From positions 2,059,501 through 2,123,500 of the forward strand of contig NZ_JAVSJA010000001.1 in NCBI RefSeq assembly GCF_032027425.1: a stretch of DNA of 64,000 nt, given 5' to 3'. The notes beneath the pieces were generated by a model. It was not told the origin of the DNA. It was given only the letters and a program-made list of their open reading frames with translations, and did not search any database. Position numbers and translations under genes: made by a program. Positions 18,046-28,753 of the stretch are shown piece by piece. The stretch's first letter is position 1. Each line of letters starts with the position of its first letter. The stretch is from Microcystis wesenbergii NRERC-220. GTDB lineage: Bacteria; Cyanobacteriota; Cyanobacteriia; Cyanobacteriales; Microcystaceae.

Positions 18046-19158
18046 AAGCTTTTTCAATTGTTGCATCGCTTGTTCCGTAACATCCCGGTATTTTAAATCT
18101 CCCACGAGAATACGTCCCATCAGTTGACCGGCGATCGGGCGTTTAACGGCGATATTGTAGGCGATTTGGGTAAATTGATAGAATAAACCGGCTAATTTGG
18201 CCGCTAAAGCCATATCTTCCCCCCATTCTTCCCGAATTATCCGACTATAGCCCGCTAAAGCCTGATTATCCCCGGCTAAAGCTCGATCGATCGCCTCGGC
18301 TGCCTTAACTCCCGTCAAAATTGCCGGACGGATACCCTCACCGATGAGAGGATCGAGAATCCCCGCCGCTTCTCCTGTAATTAGGGCATTTTGGGCGTGT
18401 AGCGGTTTATTTCCGTTCCAAAGGGCTAAAGCATACTCACTATAGCGATAATCCTCTAAATTCCAGCCCTTTTGACGGGCATAATTTAACAGTTGTTTTT
18501 TCAGATCCTCGGATTTGATGCTGCCCTTAAAACAACCACCGCTAATTGTGTAACCATTAGACTTGGGAAAAGCCCAGATATAACCATTTTTTAGGGAACC
18601 AAAGTCAAAAAAAGCTTTTTGGGGGGGAATAGTAGCCCCTTCGTTAGTAATTTCGAGGGTAGCCCCGATCGCTTGGTTTTTCGCCGGTAATCCCAACCAG
18701 CGACTGGTATTGCCCCTAACACCATCGGCAGCAATCAGATATTTACCTGAAAATGTTCCCTGTGATGTGGTAACTTGCCAGTGATCTTGAAGGAATTTGA
18801 TCTGGGTAACTTCGCTGTTATCTTGGATGGTTGCCCCGACTGCGATCGCCTGTTGACCTAAAAAATCATCGAAACGATCCCTTTGTACCATCCACATCGG
18901 TTCTAGCATATTTAACTTAGTGGTGGCGGCATCCCCCTGTTTCCAAGTAAACTCCACTTGCGTGACGGTATTCTCGATCACGGGGGTAAAATCAAAATCA
19001 AACCACTGCTTAATTGCCGGGGATACCCCCCCACCACAGGGTTTATAACGGGGTAATTTCGCTTTATCGAGGATCAGAATCGATCGCCCCTTTTTAGCTA
19101 GATGATAACCCGCCGTCGCTCCTGCTGGTCCCGCACCGATGATAATACAGTCAAACAT
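18022..19158 (-). CDS. Geranylgeranyl-reductase family FAD oxidoreductase
   Basis: A 378-aa flavoprotein. The Rossmann FAD motif ([17 protein letters not shown]) is at residues 5-21. PCGGGVSP is the family's substrate-loop motif, and the second FAD motif is [15 protein letters not shown] near residue 270. It belongs to the geranylgeranyl reductase family, which reduces isoprenoid chains. The sequence differs from the canonical chlorophyll enzyme ChlP (about 406 aa), so this is a paralogue whose substrate I cannot name. It converges on aroB with overlapping 3' ends. Confidence 0.85.
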   Translation of the reverse strand: MFDCIIIGAGPAGATAGYHLAKKGRSILILDKAKLPRYKPCGGGVSPAIKQWFDFDFTPVIENTVTQVEFTWKQGDAATTKLNMLEPMWMVQRDRFDDFLGQQAIAVGATIQDNSEVTQIKFLQDHWQVTTSQGTFSGKYLIAADGVRGNTSRWLGLPAKNQAIGATLEITNEGATIPPQKAFFDFGSLKNGYIWAFPKSNGYTISGGCFKGSIKSEDLKKQLLNYARQKGWNLEDYRYSEYALALWNGNKPLHAQNALITGEAAGILDPLIGEGIRPAILTGVKAAEAIDRALAGDNQALAGYSRIIREEWGEDMALAAKLAGLFYQFTQIAYNIAVKRPIAGQLMGRILVGDLKYRDVTEQAMQQLKKLLLPGFGW

Positions 19159-19396
19159 TTGTACTAATTTAAGTCGTTGAACAAATTTATAGACAATTTA
19201 CGCTATTTTGGGCAACTTGTGTTGAGTCTGGTTTCTTGTCCCTTCCCTAGGCGGTTGAGCTTGCCTCTCTAGTTTCTAGCTGATTTATACCCCAATTTCC
19301 AAGAGAGTCCAATCTCTGGCTTTTTTGACTAATTGATCAATTATCTTCACCGGATCAATCGTATAATCAAAAAAACTATAACGGCTCGATTATATC

Positions 19397-20581
19397 ATGA
19401 AAATTGTTTCTATTAAAATAAAAAACTATCGTATGTTTAAAAATATACACATAAGAGATATTCCCCCTTTTTGCGTGATTATTGGAGCTAACGGCACGGG
19501 AAAATCTACTCTATTTGATATTTTTGGGTTTCTGCGAGATGCCCTCAAAAATAACATTCGCCAAGCTTTACAAATTCGCGGCGGTTATAGAGAAATTATC
19601 ACTAGAGGTCAAGAACAGGAAGATATTGAAATCGAGCTGCAATTTCCCATGAAAATCTTAGATACAGAACGTCTGGTTACTTATCAAATCATAATTGGAC
19701 AAAACAATAATCGCCCCGTTATCAAACGCGAAATACTTCGCTATAAACGGGGTGAACACGGTAAACCTTTTCATTTTTTAGATTTTCAACTTGGTCAAGG
19801 ATATGCTATCACCAACGAAGAAGATTTTAGTAAACCGGATAAAGAACTCGATCGAGAAGAACAACAGCTAGAATCTAACGATATACTAGCAATCAAAGGA
19901 TTAGGACAATTTCAACGTTTTAAAGCCGCTACAGCCTTTCGTTCTCTGATTGAAAATTGGCACGTTTCTGACTTTCATATTAGCGAAGCTAGAGGAAGTA
20001 AAGAAATATCTTATGCTGAACACTTATCCCCTACTGGCGACAATATAGCTACAGTCGCTCAATATATTTATCAACAATATCCCGAAATTTTTCAGCAAAT
20101 TCTCGAAAAAATGAAACAACGAGTTCCGGGTATTTCCTCTGTGGAAGCCAAAGAAACCGAAGACGGTCGCTTGATTTTACGTTTTCAAGATCAGGCCTTT
20201 AAAGACCCTTTTATTGATCGCTATGTTTCTGACGGAACTATGAAAATGTTCGCTTATTTAATATTACTATTCGATCCCAATCCTCATCCCCTACTCTGTG
20301 TCGAAGAACCAGAAAACCAACTTTATCCTACTTTATTAAAAGAACTAGCCGAAGAATTCGCCCACTATAGCTATCGGGGGGGTCAGGTATTTGTTTCTAG
20401 CCACTCCCCCGATTTTATCAATGCGGTTCCACTAGCTAGTATTTTTTGGCTAATTAAATCCCAAGGTATCACCCAAATCCATAGGGCTAACGATAGCGAA
20501 ATCCTCAAAAACTTAGTAGCGGAAGGCGATTTACCCGGCTATCTTTGGAATCAAGGCTGGTTTGAAGGAGTAGAACCCTAA
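19397..20581 (+). CDS. AAA ATPase (AAA_21/RecF-like), defence-type
   Basis: A 394-aa ATPase of the SMC/RecF-like AAA_21 group. Walker A GANGTGKST is at residues 30-38. A variable middle carries the YVSDGTMKMFAYL signature-like helix, the Walker B-type LLCVEEPENQLYP near residue 300, and the H-loop VFVSSHSPDF. Proteins of this type pair with TOPRIM-like or DUF4276 partners in phage-defence and toxin systems. Six bases after its stop begins a DUF4276 gene that is broken. The ATPase frame itself is intact. Confidence 0.85.
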   Translation: MKIVSIKIKNYRMFKNIHIRDIPPFCVIIGANGTGKSTLFDIFGFLRDALKNNIRQALQIRGGYREIITRGQEQEDIEIELQFPMKILDTERLVTYQIIIGQNNNRPVIKREILRYKRGEHGKPFHFLDFQLGQGYAITNEEDFSKPDKELDREEQQLESNDILAIKGLGQFQRFKAATAFRSLIENWHVSDFHISEARGSKEISYAEHLSPTGDNIATVAQYIYQQYPEIFQQILEKMKQRVPGISSVEAKETEDGRLILRFQDQAFKDPFIDRYVSDGTMKMFAYLILLFDPNPHPLLCVEEPENQLYPTLLKELAEEFAHYSYRGGQVFVSSHSPDFINAVPLASIFWLIKSQGITQIHRANDSEILKNLVAEGDLPGYLWNQGWFEGVEP

Positions 20582-20587
20582 GGAACT

Positions 20588-21171
20588 ATGATATCGTATT
20601 TTTGCTAGAAGAGTCATCTATAAAAAATGTGTTAGAAGAACTTTTGCCTAAACTTATTCCCCCAGAAATAAGCTATATATATATTGGTCATCAAGGTAAA
20701 CAAGACCTAGCCAAATCTATTCCTATAAAACTCAAAGCTTTCAATAAATCTAGTCCCAATACCAAATTTATTATTGTCCATGATCAGGATTCCCACGATT
20801 GTCAAAAACTCAAAAAGGAACTAGGGGAAATTTGTCAAAATGCCAGCGATGCTCAAGTATTAATTCGGATTATTTGCCATGAATTATAATCTTGGTTTCT
20901 GGGAGATTTAGCAGCGGTGGCCAAGGCGTATAATTTAAATAGTCGCGGCCAAAAACAAAATAAAAGTAAATACAGAGAACCAGACCAGCTTAACTCGGCT
21001 AAACAAGAATTAAAAAAGCTAGTGAAAGAGTATTATGCAGGAACCCACTCTAAACAGATTGCCCCCCATCTTTCCCTAACTGAAAATAAATCGCGTAGTT
21101 TTCAAACTTTTATCCAAGGTATCAAAAATGTTGTGGAAATGATACAACGCCCCGATCCGAACCCGAACTAG
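20588..21171 (+). pseudogene. DUF4276 family gene, disrupted by a frameshift and a nonsense codon
   Basis: The ATG at 20588 opens MISYF, but the frame then needs one extra T in the run at 20599-20603 to continue as LLEESSIKNVLEELLPKL, the usual DUF4276 head. The reading continues to CHEL at 20886, meets TAA at 20887-20889 where related proteins carry a residue before SWFLGDL, and resumes in frame to 21171. The joined product would be about 194 aa, normal for the family. The EE near the start and the HDQDSHDC segment suggest a TOPRIM-like acidic site, which is an inference. Two lesions make a sequencing artefact unlikely but not impossible. Confidence 0.78.
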
Positions 21172-21304
21172 AATAGACCTCGACCTAATATAATTAAAAG
21201 CTTGTAAACTCCTAACTAGGGTTGGCTGAAAAAATCTAAAAATCTTGTTGGATAATATCTTGAGGCTTTTTTAAAATCAAAAAGTGCCGGCCCTGGGAGT
21301 GAGC

Positions 21305-21348
21305 GGGGGGAAGATTTAGGCATTTTTGCGCCCAAAAATATTCCCCCC
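21305..21348. terminator. Two-step hairpin between the DUF4276 remnant and the DUF4278 gene
   Basis: GGGGGGAA (21305-21312) pairs with TTCCCCCC (21341-21348). Inside, TTTTTG and CAAAAA form a second small stem. It lies between two convergent genes, where a terminator is expected. It lacks a strong T run on either side, so the role is uncertain. Confidence 0.4.
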
Positions 21349-21385
21349 GGCAGAACCGAGGGGAAAGTGGGGAAAAACCGCTAAT

Positions 21386-21778
21386 CTAGCAGTTTAAGGC
21401 TAAGTCTTGGGATTCTTTTTTCAAGAGATTAACGAGGGTTTCGTCACCATTCTCTTGAGCGATTTGTAAACGACGTTCCAGACGACGACGAATATTGTTC
21501 AGATGGATACTAGAAAGGGTTTCCTCCTGGACAACAACAGGGGGTTTGACAACGGGCAACGGACAAGTGTTCGGGATGACTTGCTCGGCAAAATGAGGAC
21601 GGGTGCTGTAGGCAACTCCACGATACTGACGATGCAGTTTCGGCTCTAATTGGAGCATATGGCGAGGATAATGGTGATTCCAGTCTTGACCTCGGTATTT
21701 ACCCCCGATATCTCCAGTATTCATCTCCAAGGGGAGAGAATCCCTTTCGTACTTAACTCCTCGATAGACTAACGTCAT
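21386..21778 (-). CDS. DUF4278 domain protein
   Basis: A 130-aa protein opening MTLVYRGVKYERD, which is the DUF4278 hallmark. A second copy of the motif, QYRGVAYSTRPH, lies near residue 50. The C-terminal half is a helical segment rich in Arg, Leu and Glu (RRRLERRLQIAQENGDETLV). The family is small, cyanobacterial and of unknown function. A TTG six codons upstream is open, but the ATG at 21778 fits the domain start. A promoter probably lies in the AT-rich region upstream. Confidence 0.78.
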   Translation of the reverse strand: MTLVYRGVKYERDSLPLEMNTGDIGGKYRGQDWNHHYPRHMLQLEPKLHRQYRGVAYSTRPHFAEQVIPNTCPLPVVKPPVVVQEETLSSIHLNNIRRRLERRLQIAQENGDETLVNLLKKESQDLALNC

Positions 21779-21796
21779 ATCACCGACTCCCTGCAA

Positions 21797-22284
21797 TGCT
21801 TTAAAGTGACTTTAATCTCTCTTGTCGTCTCTATTTAGGGACAACAAATGACAAGATCTTATTTCTTATTCTGTATCTATTCTTACATTTTGCTAGGGAA
21901 ATTGAAAAAACTTTATAAAAATTTAATATTTTCTAGTTGGCCGTAGTATCCCTTTATGGCCGGGTTTGGTCGCCCGCCAAAGGAGCCTCTAGGGGTTTGA
22001 GGATTAATTTGGAGGCTGGAGGTGGCCAAACGAACCGCCATACCATCATTGTTTCATAATTTCCCCTTCCCTCTGGACTGACCTCGCCCAGAAAATCTAG
22101 CAACTTCGCCCACATTCTTGAAAAATGTTATTATTGCCAGCAAGCTCAATTTTTGCCGTTTTATATCTTTTTTTAACTTGAGCAATAGTATTAATCAAAT
22201 CCATGGGGTATGATTGCCACATTCTGACCAAAATTTACCCTATTCAGGGATAAGATAGTGCTTGTGTCACCTAAAAACTGATCT
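21797..22284. other. Intergenic region with a long palindrome
   Basis: A 488-bp gap before a small membrane gene. Apart from the 88-bp inverted repeat at 21955-22042 it is AT-rich and shows nothing I can support. A minus-strand frame at 22191-22421 is a shadow of the small plus-strand gene. Confidence 0.5.
21955..22042. repeat. 88-bp imperfect palindrome
   Basis: Paired arms from outside in are TATGGC/GCCATA (21955-21960 and 22037-22042), GTTTGG/CCAAAC (21964-21969 and 22026-22031) and AGCCTC/GAGGCT (21984-21989 and 22012-22017). The result is a long cruciform or RNA hairpin with a loop of about 22 bp. It could be a small RNA, a fold-back mobile element or a regulatory site for the flanking genes. 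Confidence 0.5.
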
Positions 22285-22458
22285 ATGAGCGGCTTTATTA
22301 TCAAAATAATCTTGATATCGGCTTTAATTTCCCTGGCAATTAAATATCTTGCCCCTTTATTATCGATCACTCCCAGTCCTCTTAACACTTTAATTCTGGT
22401 TTTTACTCCTTTTCTGCTCACGGTTTTTGCCCTCTGGAGACGGACAATAACTGATTAG
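22285..22458 (+). CDS. Small two-helix membrane protein, 57 aa
   Basis: A 57-aa protein starting MSGFIIKIILISALISLAIKY. Two hydrophobic helices (about residues 3-25 and 33-50) surround a Pro/Ser-rich turn, and the end WRRTITD is charged. It lies 21 bp upstream of the AI-2E type permease on the same strand, so the two are probably co-transcribed. Function unknown. The clean frame and the operon position support a real gene. Confidence 0.6.
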   Translation: MSGFIIKIILISALISLAIKYLAPLLSITPSPLNTLILVFTPFLLTVFALWRRTITD

Positions 22459-22479
22459 GAATTTTTCTCCTTACTTATC

Positions 22480-23529
22480 ATGACTTTTGGCAGCAGCCTC
22501 GGTTTAGTCCTGTTAGTCTTCTGTCTGTTGATTCTCTGGCAGATTCGACAGATTCTCCTATTATTATTGATGGCGATTCTTCTGGCGCAGATTTTAAATT
22601 TGGCTGTGACTTGGTGGCAGCGTCATCACCTCAAGCGTTCCTACGCCCTAATTATCACCCTTTTTAGCTTCTTTATTGGTATAATCGGTATTTTTGTGGG
22701 GATTATACCCGCTTTAGTCCAACAATTTCGCCAATTATTTAGTTTATTACCCCAAGCTATAGAAAGACTCTGGGGACAAGTCCATAGTCTTGAGGATTAT
22801 CTCGATCCTAGTCTGGCCACTGTCTTCCCGGACTTTAAAACGCTGCTGGCTCAATTACAACCCCTGATTAACCAAATTGCTGGCCGGGGTTTAAGCATTT
22901 TCTACGGCACTTTCGGTATTATCCTCAGCTTACTGCTAATTGTTGCCCTGAGCTTGATGATTCTCGCCGATCCTGCCGCTTACCACCGTTGTTTTCTGCG
23001 TTTATTTCCCGCTTTCTACCGTCCTAGGGTACGATCGATCCTAGAACAATGCGATCGAGATTTAAAAGCTTGGCTGAAAGGGATTTTCTGTCATATGTTG
23101 ATTATGACCTTGGGCAGTTGCCTGGGTCTATCCCTGATCGGCATTCCCCTCGCTTTTTCCCAATCTATCCTGGCGGGATTTCTCACCTTTATCCCTAACC
23201 TCGGGCCGGTTTTAAGCACGATTTTACCCTTTTCTATCGCCCTTCTGGAGGCTCCCTGGCAACCCTGGGCAGTTTTACTACTCTACAGCAGTATTTATCT
23301 GTTAATTCAATATTTCGACCATCATCCACCGCTGCCCATTTTAACAGTGCCGTCCCTCAAGCTCTTACCCGCTTTTACCCTGTTGGCCCAGTTGTTTTTT
23401 GCCTCGATTTTTGGCTTTTTAGGGCTATTTCTGGCGGTTCCCCTGACGCTTATCGGTCGTATTTGGCTAAAGGAAGCTTTGATCGAGGATATTCTCAACC
23501 ATTGGCGGATTGGGGATAAAAAATCTTAA
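22480..23529 (+). CDS. AI-2E family transporter / permease
   Basis: A 349-aa membrane protein with about seven hydrophobic segments in the pattern of the AI-2E (PerM/YdbI) family. There are two or three helices at the N-terminus, a soluble middle (about residues 80-150), then a C-terminal block with GFLTFIPNLGPVLSTILPF and FGFLGLFLAVPL. Members export or exchange varied substrates, including autoinducer-2 or ions. The substrate here is unknown. Start ATG at 22480. The tRNA-Gln gene follows on the opposite strand two bases after the stop. Confidence 0.88.
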   Translation: MTFGSSLGLVLLVFCLLILWQIRQILLLLLMAILLAQILNLAVTWWQRHHLKRSYALIITLFSFFIGIIGIFVGIIPALVQQFRQLFSLLPQAIERLWGQVHSLEDYLDPSLATVFPDFKTLLAQLQPLINQIAGRGLSIFYGTFGIILSLLLIVALSLMILADPAAYHRCFLRLFPAFYRPRVRSILEQCDRDLKAWLKGIFCHMLIMTLGSCLGLSLIGIPLAFSQSILAGFLTFIPNLGPVLSTILPFSIALLEAPWQPWAVLLLYSSIYLLIQYFDHHPPLPILTVPSLKLLPAFTLLAQLFFASIFGFLGLFLAVPLTLIGRIWLKEALIEDILNHWRIGDKKS

Positions 23530-23530
23530 A

Positions 23531-23603
23531 CTGGGGATCTAGGATTCGAACCTAGGAAATGGCGGGACCAAAACCCGCTGCCTTACCGCTTGGCTAATCC
23601 CCA
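23531..23603 (-). tRNA. tRNA-Gln (anticodon UUG)
   Basis: On the minus strand, acceptor arms TGGGGAT and ATCCCCA, a D arm (AGCCAAGCGGTAAGGC), an anticodon stem GCGGG/CCCGC with loop TTTTGGT, and a T arm with GGTTCGAATCC can all be seen. The anticodon is TTG, which reads CAA and CAG. The tRNA is 73 nt and CCA is not encoded. Confidence 0.95.
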
Positions 23604-23917
23604 TTGGACAGACCTTTTTAATATTAGCATTTATCTCCCCGGTTTTGTCAAGAAGTTTCTAAAAATTTTTTGCTGACTATAGCATCCGAGGGTAGAATCG
23701 GGAAGCTGCCTGAGCCTCAAACTAAGCTATAGTGGGAACTACTGGTCTGTCAAGTTGAAGTTGACCCAGACAATCATTGTCAAGCTGTACCCTTAACAAG
23801 AGAGCAGTCAAACTAAGTCCGTCTGAGGTGAACATCTCAAGCACGGTTCTGAATGGGAGGGGAGGTCGGCGATAATCTGATCAGTGGAGATTGTTAAGTA
23901 AACAGTGATGTTTCCCC
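23604..23917 (+). other. Intergenic region with a group II intron-like 3' end
   Basis: At 23815-23850, CCGT and ACGG enclose GAGGT-GAAC-ATCTC and end in CACGGTTCT. This is the outline of group II intron domain V, followed by GAATGGGAGGGG as is common between domains V and VI. The catalytic AGC triad is not intact. There is no maturase gene, so this would be a decayed remnant. A weak case, based only on recall of the consensus. Confidence 0.4.
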
Positions 23918-25714
23918 ATGACGGATTTAATTCTACAAAATCGTTACAAAGTCTTGCGATTAATTGCCGATGGTGGTTTCGGAGAGACTTTTTTGGCAGA
24001 AGATAGCCAAATGCCCTCAAAACGGCTCTGTCTGGTTAAACAGCTAAAACCGATTAATGATAATCCCCAGGTTCACAATCTTGTCAAAGAAAGATTTGAT
24101 CGAGAAGCCGCTATCCTGGAAAAATTGAGCGAAAATAGTCCTCAAATTCCCAAACTATACGCTTATTTTGAGGAAAATAATCAATTTTATTTAGTCGAGG
24201 AATTTATCGAGGGGGAAACTCTCAGCCAAAGAATACAGAGTAAAGGAGTTTTTACCGATGATCAAGTCAAAGAGATTTTAGTTAGTATTCTACAGGTTTT
24301 AATTTATGTTCACGGACAAAAAATTATCCATCGAGATATAAAACCCGATAATATTATTCTACGAATTTATGATCATTTACCGATCCTAATTGATTTTGGT
24401 GCGGTTAAAGAAACTATGGGAACGGTGGTTTCTAATTCGGGGCATTCTCTTAATTCTATTGTTATCGGTACTCCCGGTTTTATGCCATCAGAACAAGCGA
24501 TCGGTCGTCCGGTTTATAGTAGTGATCTCTACGCTTTAGGATTGACGGCTATTTATCTACTAACTGGCAAAACTCCTGAAATGTTAGAGAGCGATCCGAT
24601 GACAGGAAAAATTTATTGGCGGCAGTTCGCTTTAAATACTAATATCAGTTTAGCAGCTGTGCTAGATAAAACTATTTCACTGCGCTCTAACGAACGTTAT
24701 TTAACTGCAAAAGAGATGTTAGAAGCGCTACAAGCTCCTCCATCAATTGTAGCAACAAATATCGTTATTCCTGCCGCTACCCCCGCTCCTACTCAAATAA
24801 TTTATCCTGTAACTTCAAAACCTGTTTCTAATCCCCGCACGTTACCTGAATGGGTGAAAGCAATAATTATAGGTAGTATGATCGGTACTGGCATTTTAGG
24901 TGGTTTTGTCTTAAGTTATTATCTCTCAAATTCTTCTGGAGATGAGTCAATTTCTCCGTCACCTTCCCCAGAGAATCAAGACTCAGATATTACCATTAAT
25001 AATGAGTTTCCTAAATCTGTCTGTGGAGATGAGAATATCACCGATACTTACTATAAAGTTGTAGTAACTGATGAGGATAGTTTAGAGAGAGTTAAAAATA
25101 ACTTTTGTCGCGATGCTTTTGTTAATGATGGTAATATTCAGGTGGCAACTTTTAGTGACTTAAATCGCGCTCAAGAGTTACAAAAGCACCTAATTAAATA
25201 CTTTAATCAAGTTAAAATTACCCAAGGTGTCATCGATACCTCACCCAGTCCTGAAGCTGTCTATTCACCTGTTCCTCAACAGACAGTTAACTCTATTTCT
25301 CGTTCAGAAGCGGTGGATTTAATCGAGCGCTGGTTAAAGGCAAAAAGAGATATTTTCGGTCCCTCCTATCAAACCTATTTAGGAGAAAAATTACTTACAG
25401 GTAAAGCTTATAATGACAAAATAAAAAGCTCTGATGGTCAAGAAAGTTCTTCCGAATGGTTAGCTAATAATGGCGCTTATTATATCTATGGAGTTCAGAG
25501 AATAGATTCAGTTAATAATTTTACATCCTCTGGCGATCAAGCTACAGTGGATGTGGTGGTTACTGAAGAAAGAACACTCTATAACAATCAGGGTAAAATT
25601 GATCAAAAAAATAGTGGTTTAAGTACCTTATTAGTTCGCTATAATCTTGAAAATGACGAGGGAACATGGAAAATAGCTAACTCTAGAACTCTTAAAAGTT
25701 TAGTTCGTAGATAA
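23918..25714 (+). CDS. Ser/Thr protein kinase with membrane anchor and ARC6-type IMS tail
   Basis: A 598-aa protein. A Hanks-type kinase fills residues about 10-275 (ADGGFGETF, VKQL lysine, HRDIKPDNI, DFGAV, GTPGFMPSEQ). One membrane helix lies near residues 315-340. A Ser/Pro linker and SPOR-like stretch follow. The C-terminal domain (about residues 460-595, SRSEAVDLIERWLKAKRDIFG to GTWKIANS) resembles the ARC6 IMS/DUF4101 domain. A membrane kinase with an outward sensing or protein-binding domain is likely. Start ATG at 23918. It stands alone. Confidence 0.87.
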   Translation: MTDLILQNRYKVLRLIADGGFGETFLAEDSQMPSKRLCLVKQLKPINDNPQVHNLVKERFDREAAILEKLSENSPQIPKLYAYFEENNQFYLVEEFIEGETLSQRIQSKGVFTDDQVKEILVSILQVLIYVHGQKIIHRDIKPDNIILRIYDHLPILIDFGAVKETMGTVVSNSGHSLNSIVIGTPGFMPSEQAIGRPVYSSDLYALGLTAIYLLTGKTPEMLESDPMTGKIYWRQFALNTNISLAAVLDKTISLRSNERYLTAKEMLEALQAPPSIVATNIVIPAATPAPTQIIYPVTSKPVSNPRTLPEWVKAIIIGSMIGTGILGGFVLSYYLSNSSGDESISPSPSPENQDSDITINNEFPKSVCGDENITDTYYKVVVTDEDSLERVKNNFCRDAFVNDGNIQVATFSDLNRAQELQKHLIKYFNQVKITQGVIDTSPSPEAVYSPVPQQTVNSISRSEAVDLIERWLKAKRDIFGPSYQTYLGEKLLTGKAYNDKIKSSDGQESSSEWLANNGAYYIYGVQRIDSVNNFTSSGDQATVDVVVTEERTLYNNQGKIDQKNSGLSTLLVRYNLENDEGTWKIANSRTLKSLVRR

Positions 25715-25794
25715 GTTGAATTAATTCCAATAAAAACCCATATATACAATCATTGCTGTTAAATTTTAATCTTGAGAACGCAGTGTAACCCATT

Positions 25795-26871
25795 CTATTC
25801 AGAATCATCATTATAAATATCTTGGAGAGTTTTATTTTCGTAGCGTTCCTGATCTTGATTTTTGCCGCGACGGGAAGGACGACGATATTTTTTATTAGCT
25901 AATTTGGGTTCGTAGGTTTCTTGACCTGCTTCTTTAATTTTTAACTTTAAACTTGACTCTTTTGTGCTAGTTTTATGTAATGACTGTTCTCGTGTGATCG
26001 CCTCTTCTAAAAACTCTAAATAATGTTGGTAACGTTCCCAATCTCCCCTCACCACACAGTTAGGTTCCCGACGGTGAGTACAATCATTAAATTGACAATT
26101 TCCTAAAGCTAAACGCTGTCTCACTTCTGGAAAATAAAAAGTTAATTGTTCCGGTAAACACTTAATATCCGGTTGGTTAAACCCCGGACTATCGGCCAAT
26201 AAACCCCGATTTGGTAAAGCAAATAACTCCACATGACGGGTAGTGTGACGACCTTTTTGCAGTTTTCCCGACACATCCCCCACCCGTTGATTAATCTCAG
26301 GAATTAGGCAATTAATTAAACTCGATTTTCCCACCCCGGATGGACCGGCCAAGAGAGTAATTTTATGGTTTAATTGTGCCAATAAAGCCTCAAATCCCCG
26401 ATTTTTCTCCACACTGACAAAAAAGGGACGATATCCCCAACCAGCTAGGCGATCGCCCCAGAGTTCTATTTGTTCCGGTTCCCCCAGATCGATTTTATTG
26501 ACACAGACCGCAATTTCCAAGCCTGTGGACTCGGCTTTCACCAAAAAACGACTGATCAGCCAAGGATCGAGGACAGGTTCGGCAAGGGCAAAAACTAGCA
26601 AAATCTGCTCGATATTGGCAACGGCCGGCCGATCGATCTCGGTACTGCGGGGGAGGACTTCTGCGATCGCACCCTGCCGATCATCAAAATTGGCTTCCTC
26701 CACGCGCACCCGATCACCAACCATCACCGATTGACCGATTTTTTGCAAGCGAGCGCGACGGGTACAGAGAAGATTCTCGCCCATAACGGGAGAATCCAAG
26801 CGTACCTGATAGAAATTCGCCTGTACGGCCACCACTGTGCCGTATAAATCGGTTAATTGTGCATCTACCAT
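25795..26871 (-). CDS. rsgA: Small ribosomal subunit biogenesis GTPase
   Basis: A 358-aa circularly permuted GTPase. An OB fold comes first (about residues 5-70), then NKID (G4) before the P-loop GPSGVGKSSL (G1) and DSPGF (G3). A zinc knuckle (C...C.H....C in GNCQFNDCTHRREPNC) follows. The tail is basic (KKYRRPSRRGKN). RsgA helps mature the 30S subunit and releases from it on GTP hydrolysis. The start codon directly abuts the stop of the TusA-like gene, so the two are one operon. Confidence 0.95.
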   Translation of the reverse strand: MVDAQLTDLYGTVVAVQANFYQVRLDSPVMGENLLCTRRARLQKIGQSVMVGDRVRVEEANFDDRQGAIAEVLPRSTEIDRPAVANIEQILLVFALAEPVLDPWLISRFLVKAESTGLEIAVCVNKIDLGEPEQIELWGDRLAGWGYRPFFVSVEKNRGFEALLAQLNHKITLLAGPSGVGKSSLINCLIPEINQRVGDVSGKLQKGRHTTRHVELFALPNRGLLADSPGFNQPDIKCLPEQLTFYFPEVRQRLALGNCQFNDCTHRREPNCVVRGDWERYQHYLEFLEEAITREQSLHKTSTKESSLKLKIKEAGQETYEPKLANKKYRRPSRRGKNQDQERYENKTLQDIYNDDSE

Positions 26872-27093
26872 TTAGAAATCGGGGCGATAGACTTGGAGAA
26901 CAAAAAAGCTATCTCGGTCCTCGATCGATTCTATCTGATAACCCTCCACTGTCAGGCTAGTGGGAACCTGTTCGATCGGTTCCCCGGCATCTAACCAGAC
27001 TTCCAACCGTTCCCCGGCGGTCATTTTCTCTAATTGCAATTTTGTCCGGACAAAATTAATTGGGCAGGGAGTGCCGCGCAGGTCTAAAGTCAT
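26872..27093 (-). CDS. TusA/SirA-like sulfur carrier family protein
   Basis: A 73-aa protein with the TusA/SirA layout: MTLDLRGTPCPINFVRTKLQLEKM, where Cys10 is the sulfur-carrying residue. TusA family members usually have CPxP; here it reads CPIN, so the second proline is missing. The family hands sulfur to tRNA thiolation or other pathways, but which path is used here is unclear. It is the first gene of a two-gene unit with rsgA. Confidence 0.8.
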   Translation of the reverse strand: MTLDLRGTPCPINFVRTKLQLEKMTAGERLEVWLDAGEPIEQVPTSLTVEGYQIESIEDRDSFFVLQVYRPDF

Positions 27094-27119
27094 AATTATT
27101 TAGGGTTTGCTGAAAAAGT

Positions 27120-27180
27120 TTCTCCTAGGGACAGGGTGTGGGGTGTGGGGTGTGGGGTGTAGGGTGTGGGGAGAATAAAT
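27120..27180. repeat. GTGTGGGGTGTGGG short tandem array
   Basis: Consecutive GTGTGGG/GTGTAGG units at 27136-27171 in the gap upstream of the TusA-like gene. A similar array is at 28647-28676, upstream of dnaJ. The gap from 27094 to 27388 holds no gene. Confidence 0.65.
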
Positions 27181-27388
27181 AAAATAATCTCCTATCTCCT
27201 GACTCCTGAATACTGAGACCATTTTTCATAAGTAATGGCAGAGATGGTTAATCGCCCTCATCCCTAACCCCCCACCCCCCCGATGTCGGGGGGCAAGGGG
27301 GGGGTAAGATACCTGCCAAGAATAAAGAAAAATGGTATGACTCCTGCCTCCATTAACCGACAAGATTTTTAGATTTATTCAGCCTGCC

Positions 27389-28753
<1,365 letters not shown>

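Noticed and set aside
22191-22421. 76-codon minus-strand frame
   Set aside because: Opposite a more convincing 57-aa membrane protein gene with operon context.
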